Shown here piece after piece: positions 24,998 through 32,590 of a stretch of DNA of 64,000 bases. This DNA is from Rummeliibacillus pycnus (lineage in GTDB: Bacteria; Bacillota; Bacilli; Bacillales_A; Planococcaceae). A program made the translations under genes and the position numbers. Below the pieces are notes generated by a model, which had not been told where the DNA came from, ran no database searches, and was given only the letters and a program-made list of their open reading frames with translations. The stretch spans positions 3,424,423-3,488,422 of the forward strand of contig NZ_KZ614145.1 of assembly GCF_002884495.1 (NCBI RefSeq). Direction: 5' to 3'. Positions within the stretch are counted from its first letter, which is position 1, and every line of letters begins with the position of its first letter.

Positions 24998-26530
24998 ATG
25001 TTGAATTTCTTAGATTATATTTCTTGGTCGACAATTTTTTTCGTATTACTAGGGGTTTCTGTATGTAGTGGTTTTATGATGTTACTTCCTAAAACACCTT
25101 TAAATTATGTTCGTTTTCACATAGGAATCATTGCTTTACCCCCAATTACAGCTCTATTCGCTCTAGTTTTTAACAATGAGAGTGTGATAATAGGACCTTG
25201 GCATTTTGATTCTTTATCATGGCTATGGTCAACATTCGTTTTAACAATTGGGTTAATTGTACAACGATACTCTGTTCGCTATTTACTAGGTGATCAGTCT
25301 TACAGAAAGTATTTTACATTACTAACAGTCACTACAATTGCTGATTCACTTGCTTGGCTTAGTGATGATTTACGCCTTCTTTTAATCGGATGGGGTGTTA
25401 CTCTGTTAGGATTGACAATGCTTATAGGCCTAAGAAAAGAATGGAAAGTTGCTCGAGAAGCATCTAAAATTTCAGGACGCTATTTTGCCATCAGTTGGGT
25501 GATCTTGTTAATTGCAGTTGTATGGATTTCTCAAATTACTGGACAATGGCAATTATCTGAAGTTCTTAGTCATAATAACCTTTCACAATTAAATGTGTGG
25601 GAGAAAACTTCTATTAATCTATTGTTACTTTTCTCAGTTATTATTCCAGCAGCACAATGGCCATTCCAACGTTGGTTGTTAGATTCAGTTGTTGCACCTA
25701 CACCTATTTCTGCAGTCATGCATGCAGGAATCGTGAATGCTGGTAGTATAATGCTAACTCGATTTGCTCCTTTCTATAATGGCGATGTAGTACAAGTTGT
25801 TTTACTTGTTTTAGCAAGTGTCTCTGTTTTAGTTGGAACAGGCATAATGCTTGTACAAGTGGACTATAAACGACAACTTGTAGGCTCTACCATCGCACAA
25901 ATGGGGTTCATGTTAATCGAATGTGCGTTAGGAGCATATCTAGCAGCTATTACACACGCAGTATTACATGGTCTATTTAAATCGACTCTATTCTTACAAG
26001 CTGGTTCTGCTGCTCAATATAACGAACCAGTTACTCGAAAAACTCAATTATCTTCATTCGTGTGGATGATTATTGGAGGAGGTTTAGGGCTACTGTTAGG
26101 ATTTGCATTTTGGTTAACTTCTCCGGATGAAGGATACCAACTAGTTAGTGCTTTAATCTTAGGCTGGTCTGTGGCACTTGCTTGGACACAACTTGTTGCC
26201 TTTGGAGCTGGTCATATTGGACGTATTACGGGAATCATTCTATTTGCAGGAGCAGCCCTTGTATTCCAAATAGTACACACTGTATTTAATAAACTATTGC
26301 ATGATGCAATCCCAAGCGGAATCCAACAATCTATTTCAATGGGTATTTTACTTTTAGTAATATTATTGGTTGCTAGTTCAATTGGAACATGGTTTATTCG
26401 CAAAAATTCAAAAGCTTCAATTGCTATCTATCTATGGCTTATTCGCTTAGGTGAGCCAAAAAGAAAATTAGTAGAAAGCCATCCAAAGTATCTAACACAA
26501 TTGTTATCTCGAGGGGGTAATGTACATTGA
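24998..26530 (+). CDS. dabB: DabB, membrane subunit of the inorganic-carbon transporter
   Basis: The 510-residue protein has about a dozen hydrophobic helices and the proton-pumping MrpA/NuoL-like core (PTPISAVMHAGIVNAGSIMLTRF, HAVLHGLFKSTLFLQAGS). It is shorter than respiratory NuoL and is followed directly by dabA. In characterised DAB systems DabB supplies cation-driven energy to DabA for CO2-to-bicarbonate accumulation. Bacillus homologues were named NdhF. GGGGAGGATG precedes the ATG. Its stop overlaps the dabA start by four bases (TTGA). Confidence 0.9.
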   Translation: MLNFLDYISWSTIFFVLLGVSVCSGFMMLLPKTPLNYVRFHIGIIALPPITALFALVFNNESVIIGPWHFDSLSWLWSTFVLTIGLIVQRYSVRYLLGDQSYRKYFTLLTVTTIADSLAWLSDDLRLLLIGWGVTLLGLTMLIGLRKEWKVAREASKISGRYFAISWVILLIAVVWISQITGQWQLSEVLSHNNLSQLNVWEKTSINLLLLFSVIIPAAQWPFQRWLLDSVVAPTPISAVMHAGIVNAGSIMLTRFAPFYNGDVVQVVLLVLASVSVLVGTGIMLVQVDYKRQLVGSTIAQMGFMLIECALGAYLAAITHAVLHGLFKSTLFLQAGSAAQYNEPVTRKTQLSSFVWMIIGGGLGLLLGFAFWLTSPDEGYQLVSALILGWSVALAWTQLVAFGAGHIGRITGIILFAGAALVFQIVHTVFNKLLHDAIPSGIQQSISMGILLLVILLVASSIGTWFIRKNSKASIAIYLWLIRLGEPKRKLVESHPKYLTQLLSRGGNVH

Positions 26531-29139
26531 GTACTGCAGTCACATTAAACTTTGAAAAAGAATCTGATTACCTTAATTTTGATATTAATGATTTGGTGAA
26601 ATCTGCAAGTGAAGTAATTGTACCTCTAGGACACATCAACTCGTTTGCAGCACGTAGTCCATGGGCAGGATTAGAACACCAAACGTTTGAACAAGTAGCG
26701 CGTCGTCTAAAAGACACTTGTGATGTAGATATATATCCGAATCATGCGTTGTTAAAATCTGCATTCGAAAAAGGTGAGATCAACAAAAGGTTTTTAGAAG
26801 AAGGAATGAAAAAGTGGCTTGAAATACAAGATTTAGACATTCCAAGAAGTGTAGCTGAGCAGTATTGCCGTAATGCCCTAGAGATGAATCAGAAACCTTA
26901 TCATACATCTGTGGGACCAGAAGTAGAACAAATAGCTAAAAAAATGAGTCATTTTAAAAACCAAATTCCTAAGAATTATACAGTGCTTACCTATAGCCAA
27001 CGTATAGAAAAAACGGGGAAAGAGAGTATTGCTGAAGATCTAAATCTTCATATCATTAAATGGTGTAAATTATACCTAGATGAATCACAAGCAGTTTGGT
27101 CAATGCCTAATCGTGAAGAGGGATTTTATCGCGCATGGAAGGCAATGATTCAATATGATCCAGCATTGAACCATGGTATACGAAAACAGTTGAAAACATT
27201 GTCTGAAGATGCAGAACAAGTATTAACAGAAGTGTTGATCAATTTGGGAATCCCTCAAGCTCAACTACAAGATTATCTTGAAGCACATTTACTAGCATTA
27301 CCTGGCTGGGCTGGTATGATGCTTTGGCGTTCACAACAATCTAGTCAAGAGGAAAAACTACTTCTAGACTATCTAGCAATCCGAATTGCAATGGAGTGGG
27401 CTATGGTAGAGACACATCTTCCATTACCTACATCTAAAGTAGAAGATCAGGTATTAATTGAACCACTGCTATTAAGTTGGGCACAATGGGGAGATATGCC
27501 GATTGGTGAGTGGACAAAACTAACTTCAACAAAAGCGATAGCACGCTTGTTACTTGCTGATCGTTTTGATCAATTTGTTCGCAATCATCTTTGGTTGGAA
27601 GCGTGGGAAAAAACATATGAAGTTCAATTGAAAGAAATGATTTTGTCAAAACAACCTAAAGCTGCTCAACAAACAAAGAATGTAATGGCACAATTTGCTT
27701 TTTGCATTGACGTACGTTCAGAACCTTTCCGTCGCCAACTAGAAAAAGTGGGACCTTTTGAGACATTTGGAACGGCAGGATTCTTCGGATTGCCAATCGA
27801 AACAACGGAACTTGGTAGTGCGCATAGCCATGAATCCTTACCTGTAATGTTCAAACCACAATATAAAGTAATCGAATCATCCACTGATGTGGATTTAAAA
27901 CACTATAAGCAACGTACAAACGCTGCTAATTCAATAAGTCACACATTTAAGACGATGAAACATAACATGTTATCAAACTTATTACTACCAGAGATTAGTG
28001 GACCTTGGCTTAGTTTGCAAACTTTGGCTCGTAGCTTTGTACCTCAAAAAGCAGGGTATGCTATGCGAAAAATAAGGGAAAAATGGCTATACAAACCTTC
28101 TACCAAACTTTCACTTGAGCATATGCATACACTGGATTCAGAATTACAAGTAGGATTTTCTGAAAAAGAGCAAGTATTGTATGCTAGACAAGCTTTAAAT
28201 ATGATGGGTCTAACAAATCATTTTGCTCCACTAGTTGTTATTTGTGGTCATGGCAGCCATAGTACCAACAATCCATATTCTTCAGCTTTAGATTGTGGTG
28301 CATGCGGAGGGGCTTCTAGTAAATTTAATGCACGTGTATTAGCCACTTTATGCAATCTTCCAAAAGTAAGAGCAGCGTTGGAGACGGAAGGAATTGTGAT
28401 ACCAGAAGAAACCGTTTTTGTAGCTGCTGAGCATATTACAACACTTGATGAACTTCATTTCGTATATGTTCCTCAGCTTTCTAAAACAGCAAAAGAATCA
28501 TATGATTGTATACAAAAAAAATTGCCAAAAGTTCGTGAGGAAGCAAATGCAGAACGAATCGAACAGCTACCAACTTTAGATTCACATTATAAAAATCTAA
28601 AAGAAGAGGTTCAACGTTTTGCCGAAGATTGGAGTGAAGTTCGTCCAGAGTGGGGGTTGGCTCGTAATGCAACATTTATCATTGGTGAACGGAAACTTAC
28701 TGAAGCATGTAATTTAGAAGGACGGGCATTTCTTCATAACTATCAGTGGAAGAATGATGTTAATGGTGATATACTTGCGAAAATTATTGCTGGGCCAGCT
28801 AAAGTTGCCCAATGGATTAACCTACAATATTATGCGTCTACTGTAGCGCCACATTATTATGGTAGTGGTAACAAGACTACACAGACAATAACCTCTGGTA
28901 TTGGTGTCATGCAGGGAAATGCTAGTGATTTAATGTCAGGACTTCCATGGCAGTCTGTTATGCTATCAGACGAAGAGGCTTACCATGAACCATTACGCTT
29001 GTTAATCGTAATTCAAGCACCTAAAAAGCATATTGAACGGCTATTAGAACGTGATCAAGCATTTCTTCAAAAACTACAACATGGTTGGATCCGTTTAGCT
29101 TCGATTGATTCTGAAGGACATTGGGAAAGCTGGTCTTAA
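26527..29139 (+). CDS. dabA: DabA, carbonic-anhydrase-like subunit of the inorganic-carbon transporter (UPF0753/DUF2309)
   Basis: The 870-residue protein has the four residues that form the beta-CA-like zinc site in DabA: Cys393 and Asp395 in FCIDVRSEPFRR, His575 in CGHGSH and Cys590 in ALDCGACGG. The 15-residue H-C spacing matches the characterised Halothiobacillus protein. It converts CO2 to bicarbonate at the membrane, coupled to DabB. The start is TTG inside the dabB stop, with GAGGGGG upstream, so translation is coupled. Bacillus subtilis calls it YbcC. Confidence 0.93.
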   Translation: MSTAVTLNFEKESDYLNFDINDLVKSASEVIVPLGHINSFAARSPWAGLEHQTFEQVARRLKDTCDVDIYPNHALLKSAFEKGEINKRFLEEGMKKWLEIQDLDIPRSVAEQYCRNALEMNQKPYHTSVGPEVEQIAKKMSHFKNQIPKNYTVLTYSQRIEKTGKESIAEDLNLHIIKWCKLYLDESQAVWSMPNREEGFYRAWKAMIQYDPALNHGIRKQLKTLSEDAEQVLTEVLINLGIPQAQLQDYLEAHLLALPGWAGMMLWRSQQSSQEEKLLLDYLAIRIAMEWAMVETHLPLPTSKVEDQVLIEPLLLSWAQWGDMPIGEWTKLTSTKAIARLLLADRFDQFVRNHLWLEAWEKTYEVQLKEMILSKQPKAAQQTKNVMAQFAFCIDVRSEPFRRQLEKVGPFETFGTAGFFGLPIETTELGSAHSHESLPVMFKPQYKVIESSTDVDLKHYKQRTNAANSISHTFKTMKHNMLSNLLLPEISGPWLSLQTLARSFVPQKAGYAMRKIREKWLYKPSTKLSLEHMHTLDSELQVGFSEKEQVLYARQALNMMGLTNHFAPLVVICGHGSHSTNNPYSSALDCGACGGASSKFNARVLATLCNLPKVRAALETEGIVIPEETVFVAAEHITTLDELHFVYVPQLSKTAKESYDCIQKKLPKVREEANAERIEQLPTLDSHYKNLKEEVQRFAEDWSEVRPEWGLARNATFIIGERKLTEACNLEGRAFLHNYQWKNDVNGDILAKIIAGPAKVAQWINLQYYASTVAPHYYGSGNKTTQTITSGIGVMQGNASDLMSGLPWQSVMLSDEEAYHEPLRLLIVIQAPKKHIERLLERDQAFLQKLQHGWIRLASIDSEGHWESWS

Positions 29140-29246
29140 CGATTTCTCAATAGTGACCAACTATTAAATAAGAGATTTCATGTTAAGTTAAAGATGGATT
29201 TATGAAATTCATTAAATAGAAGTATTTTTTATAGGGGATAGGAATT

Positions 29247-29612
29247 ATGGATAAAACAAAAGGAAATCTAGAATCAGAAATAAGTAAAGCATTAACGCAC
29301 TGGGAAAAAAGCTATCTTGGCCGTGGATCGGTTTCAGTAAAATCGGATATCTTACGCGATATGGTAATTGTAGTATTGCGTGGGATATTAACGCCCGCTG
29401 AATACTCAGTATGTAAAAATAAAGAAGGGTTACTATCAGTAAAAGAGCATCGAAATAGTTTGGTTGAATCTGGTTTGGATGAGCTGAAGCAAATTATTCT
29501 AGAGATAACAGGCGAGGAAGTAGTAAGTTTTCATACAGATCTTAGTACACAAACAGGAGAACGAGTTATACTCTTTAAACTTTCAAATGATTTACAAAGC
29601 AAATTATCGTAA
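29247..29612 (+). CDS. ybcI: DUF2294 family protein (YbcI-like)
   Basis: The 121-residue protein has the DUF2294 profile: a helical N terminus with GRGSVSVKSDILRDMVIVVLRGILTPAE and a C-terminal GEEVVSFHTDLSTQTGERVILFKL. Bacillus YbcI belongs to this family, and its gene lies in the same operon as dabB and dabA there, so the linkage supports a shared role in inorganic-carbon uptake. Biochemical function is unknown. It lies 107 bp after dabA on the same strand; no terminator is evident between them. Confidence 0.78.
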   Translation: MDKTKGNLESEISKALTHWEKSYLGRGSVSVKSDILRDMVIVVLRGILTPAEYSVCKNKEGLLSVKEHRNSLVESGLDELKQIILEITGEEVVSFHTDLSTQTGERVILFKLSNDLQSKLS

Positions 29613-29679
29613 AGGGATAGATTGAAGGCATTATTCTTTTTCACTGATATAAATATTATAGTACTTAGGGGTGGAATTG

Positions 29680-30195
29680 ATGTTTATAGATGGAAATAAA
29701 AAAGTGCTATTTGTGACTGGAATGGATCCAGAATTAGAATTAATACTAAACCAACTAAAGAGTAATTATCGAGATAATATCATTATCTTACAAAGCTATA
29801 GACAATTAATTTTACAACCTTTTGATGATTTTATGAGAGATATTATCCTTACGATCTATAATGAAAATATTGATCAAATTTTCTTGATTGATTCAAAAAA
29901 AGATCCAAAGAATTCAGGGAAACTCATGAATAAAATATATGAGAATAAGGAATTATTAGGTAAAATGCAAACAGTAGATTACCTTTTTAAAAATTGTATA
30001 CCAGAATTTTCTGATGGGAGTGTCAGAGAATGGTTAGAAGGAAGCAACACTTTATCAAATAGTTTGCAGAAGAATATCAATATTATTCGAAACCATCCTT
30101 TGATTCCATCTGATGTAAAAGTAACTGAATTATTTATTGATCACGAGAACATGAGATTAACAGAAAGTGATGTTACTAAGAAAGTATTAATTTAA
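29680..30195 (+). CDS. Degenerate beta-carbonic-anhydrase-like protein (YbcF-like)
   Basis: The protein has 171 residues from the ATG at 29680, five bases after AGGGGTGG; the frame also opens at a GTG nine bases earlier. VLFVTGMDPELE aligns with the beta-CA strand that normally carries CxDxR, but Cys is Gly14 and Arg is Glu; Asp16 remains. FLIDSKKDP stands where HxxC should be. The C terminus (IIRNHPLIPSDVKVTELFID) matches the beta-CA dimer strand. It should not bind zinc in the usual way. As the last gene of the dab unit it may be a regulatory or structural partner. The family assignment is my inference. Confidence 0.55.
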   Translation: MFIDGNKKVLFVTGMDPELELILNQLKSNYRDNIIILQSYRQLILQPFDDFMRDIILTIYNENIDQIFLIDSKKDPKNSGKLMNKIYENKELLGKMQTVDYLFKNCIPEFSDGSVREWLEGSNTLSNSLQKNINIIRNHPLIPSDVKVTELFIDHENMRLTESDVTKKVLI

Positions 30196-30221
30196 AGCGC
30201 ATAATTAATTTTAAATAAAAG

Positions 30222-30438
30222 GGGCTGGGACAGAACAAAATTAGTCCCTCCCAAAGCCGAAAAAAATATATACGAAATGTTCGTGCTTTTTGTACAAATT
30301 CTTTTTATGAACTGGGTTTGAACTGGGTTCAATCGAATAATAATAAAAGAAAAATCCGAACAAATGTGGAATTTTAAATAGAATTTCACATTATAGTTCG
30401 GATTTTTCATAGTTAAAAAACCTTTGTCCCAACCTCTT
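30222..30438. repeat. GGGCTGGGACA / TGTCCCAACC palindromic intergenic element
   Basis: It opens with AGGGGCTGGGACAGAAC and closes with TTTGTCCCAACCTCTT, imperfect terminal inverted repeats. An inner hairpin (AAAAATCCGAAC ... GTTCGGATTTTT type, 30350-30408) lies inside. Elements with these ends are scattered in Bacillales/Listeria-type genomes and often terminate transcription. A 96-codon minus-strand open frame across it looks spurious. Confidence 0.6.
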
Positions 30439-30462
30439 AAAAAGTTATTAAATAAAACAAAA

Positions 30463-30633
30463 TTAAGATAGTTCCAAATCATCTAATGTTAAAAGTAATT
30501 TGTGTAAATCAATAATGCAATCTTCAACATGATAACAGCAATCAAAGTGTAGGCTATAGATAATAGATGTGATTTTATTTCTTAAGTCAGCTATTTCTAT
30601 GTTATGAGAAAGATTTTGCTCTAAGTGATTCAT
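30463..30633 (-). CDS. Small protein, possibly degenerate Spo0E-like
   Basis: The protein has 56 residues from an ATG preceded at seven bases by AAAGGAAG. It is helical and contains IADLRNKITSIIYS followed by IIDLHKLLLTLDDL, a helix-turn-helix pair like Spo0E-type aspartyl-phosphate phosphatases. The key Ser-Gln-x-Leu-Asp motif reads I-I-D-L-H instead, so phosphatase activity would be lost if the alignment is right. It also has three Cys and several His (CCYHVEDC). It could equally be an unrelated small protein. Confidence 0.4.
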   Translation of the reverse strand: MNHLEQNLSHNIEIADLRNKITSIIYSLHFDCCYHVEDCIIDLHKLLLTLDDLELS

Positions 30634-30839
30634 ATTAGGACTTCCTTTCATACTATTTTTTTACTAGTATGTATAAAGAATATAAGAATTATTCTAGTTA
30701 ATGAAAATATATTATGAACAAATACTTAGAATTTGAAAAACATAAAGAGAATTATACTTATCAATTTGCTAAGACTATTTTAGCCTTATAGATTTAATAA
30801 TTGGGTATAATTATTGAAAATAGATATAAGGGAGAAAAT

Positions 30840-31217
30840 ATGGAAAAGAGCAAGATTAGTTATAATACAGTGGATGAATATATTGCACAATTTCCTACCG
30901 ATGTTCAGGAAAAGCTACAAATGTTAAGAAAAATCATAAAAGATGCTGTACCAAATGTTGGTGAAAAAATAAGTTACCAAATGCCTACTTTTACTTTTAG
31001 AGGAAACTTAGTCTATTTTGCAGCTTATAAAAAGCATATTGGATTTTATCCGACTTCAAGTGGTATTAATGCTTACAAAGATGAATTACAACAATATAAA
31101 ATGGGAAAAGGATCTGTTCAATTTCCGATAGATGAGCCATTACCTTTTGAATTAATTAGGAAGATTGTTCAATTTAGAGTGGCTGAGAATATAAAAAAAA
31201 TGAAAACCAGTTCCTGA
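30840..31217 (+). CDS. DUF1801/YdhG-type small protein (iron-chaperone family)
   Basis: The protein has 125 residues from the ATG at 30840, which has AAGGGAGA upstream; the longer frame lacks a site. It has the family pattern TVDEYIAQFPTDVQEKLQML, PNVGEKISYQMPTF, LVYFAAYKKHIGFYPTSSG and GKGSVQFPIDEPLP. Bacillus relatives were proposed to be frataxin-like iron chaperones (Fra/YdhG); I treat that as a family label rather than proof. Single gene, convergent with the M23 peptidase gene. Confidence 0.82.
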   Translation: MEKSKISYNTVDEYIAQFPTDVQEKLQMLRKIIKDAVPNVGEKISYQMPTFTFRGNLVYFAAYKKHIGFYPTSSGINAYKDELQQYKMGKGSVQFPIDEPLPFELIRKIVQFRVAENIKKMKTSS

Positions 31218-31236
31218 AAAGTGGAACTGGTTTTTC
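31203..31236. terminator. Bidirectional terminator between convergent genes
   Basis: AAAACCAGTTCC, loop, GGAACTGGTTTTT overlaps the end of the DUF1801 gene and can serve both strands. Confidence 0.85.
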
Positions 31237-31252
31237 AATAATTTGAATTGAT

Positions 31253-32248
31253 TTATTTTTTGGATTGTTTTGTTTGTCTTTCCCAAGATGCGAGTGAAGG
31301 GTAAGGGTCGAATGCCCATTCTGTTCTTCCATTGAATTTATAAATACCATAATGGAGATGTGGTGGGAATTTCCCAGATGTTCCTTCTTTCCCATATCCA
31401 GAACTACCGACATATCCTAAGATTTTGCCAGGTTCGACAACATCGCCAACATGAATATCCTTACTAAAAGAAGAGAGATGTGCATAATAATGATACGAAT
31501 TATTTTGATCTCGAATGCCAACGCGCCATCCACCAAATCTGTTCCAACCCTTGATTTCAATTATCCCATAGGATGTAGAAAGAACTGGTGTCCCATAGCT
31601 AGCAAAAAGGTCAGTCCCTTCATGAATTCTTCTGCCACCCCAACCTCTATTGTCTCCCCAAGTACTTCTGTAACTGTAGTCATAGTTTAACGGTAATGGA
31701 AATACGTGTTTACTGAGATCTGGAGTATTGAAATGTTTATAGAGAGTAGAAATAGTCAGAATTTGTTTGACCACAGATTCGCTTTTGTAATAATCCCATA
31801 GTGCTAACTTAAAATCATTTTCTGTAGGTCCAAATCTGCTTAGGTAACTAGCCATCGTGTACATGATATCCTCATCGTCATCTGAATTAGCAATTCCATC
31901 TTTGTTTCCATCAAGACCCATGCCACCGAAATAATCTATAGTTGAAGGCGTTGTATCTTGGCTGTAAGGATTTAATGCGCCTGCCCAAAATTCATCTGAA
32001 AATTGAATAGCAATAATGCTATCACGCTTAGGTATGTCTTTACGAACGGATTGTATGTTCCTTTCATACTGATCAATAGCTGCTAAAAAGTACCAAGGAA
32101 CAAGTAAATCTTCATATTTTACATAAAAGGACATGCGCTGATTTAGAATTTCCTCTCTAGAAGGTGCTTCATTTGCAGATGCAGAAGTGGATAAAATGGT
32201 ACCACATAACAAGGCCATTGCGAATAAGGAAATAAAATAACGAGACAA
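31253..32248 (-). CDS. Exported M23 (LytM-type) endopeptidase, LytH-like
   Basis: The 331-residue protein has a signal peptide (about 1-25, ASA-N). Residues 26-195 form a helical region containing GMGLDGNKDGIANSDDDED, an Asp-rich calcium-loop-like stretch. The M23 domain (210-315) has HEGTDLFA, HYYAHLS and HLHYGIY, which supply the zinc site. Length and layout fit Bacillus LytH/YunA, a sporulation L-Ala-D-Glu endopeptidase that trims cortex peptides. That specific identity is inferred from architecture. It is a single gene, upstream of and divergent from prkA. Confidence 0.8.
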   Translation of the reverse strand: MSRYFISLFAMALLCGTILSTSASANEAPSREEILNQRMSFYVKYEDLLVPWYFLAAIDQYERNIQSVRKDIPKRDSIIAIQFSDEFWAGALNPYSQDTTPSTIDYFGGMGLDGNKDGIANSDDDEDIMYTMASYLSRFGPTENDFKLALWDYYKSESVVKQILTISTLYKHFNTPDLSKHVFPLPLNYDYSYRSTWGDNRGWGGRRIHEGTDLFASYGTPVLSTSYGIIEIKGWNRFGGWRVGIRDQNNSYHYYAHLSSFSKDIHVGDVVEPGKILGYVGSSGYGKEGTSGKFPPHLHYGIYKFNGRTEWAFDPYPSLASWERQTKQSKK

Positions 32249-32373
32249 TTAAAAAATCCTCCTTTCCATCCTACATAGAATAACCGAATTTTAATATTCC
32301 ATAAGTGCAGCTTACATAAAGTAAATTAATTAGTTGATGCTAATTGGGAAATACAGATTAAATTAGTAAAAGT

Positions 32374-32436
32374 CTGATTGGCTCAACAACCATCAATAGA
32401 AAAGAAAGAAACCGTTCATTGATGGAATTTTCACTG
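32374..32436 (+). repeat. Dispersed hairpin repeat, copy C
   Basis: CTGATTGGCTCAACAACC followed by the hairpin CCATCAAT ... ATTGATGG and AATTTTCACTG matches copy B (GATTGGTTCAACTAACC ... CTGATGGAAGTTTCACT) in the same orientation. It lies in the lytH-like/prkA intergenic region. Confidence 0.55.
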
Positions 32437-32530
32437 AATAAAAAGTTTTTTCGTTGCCTTAACATGTCTAATTTGTAGCTATTTGTACGATTTTTTTAGG
32501 AAGAAAATTCGACAATAGCTTGGTTGTGGT

Positions 32531-32558
32531 TATCATTAATTCTCTAACTTCATACTAT
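32531..32558 (+). promoter_or_regulatory. Candidate SigE-type promoter for prkA
   Basis: CATACTAT (32551-32558) resembles the SigE -10 consensus CATACAMT, with TATCATT 13 bp upstream as a moderate -35 match. Bacillus prkA is known to be sporulation-controlled. The start codon region follows 33 bp later. Confidence 0.4.
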
Positions 32559-32590
32559 GTTATAAAACAGGCCTGAATGGAGGGAAAACT

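Noticed and set aside
30192-30482. 96-codon minus-strand open frame
   Set aside because: It is produced by the palindromic repeat element and shows no protein-like features.
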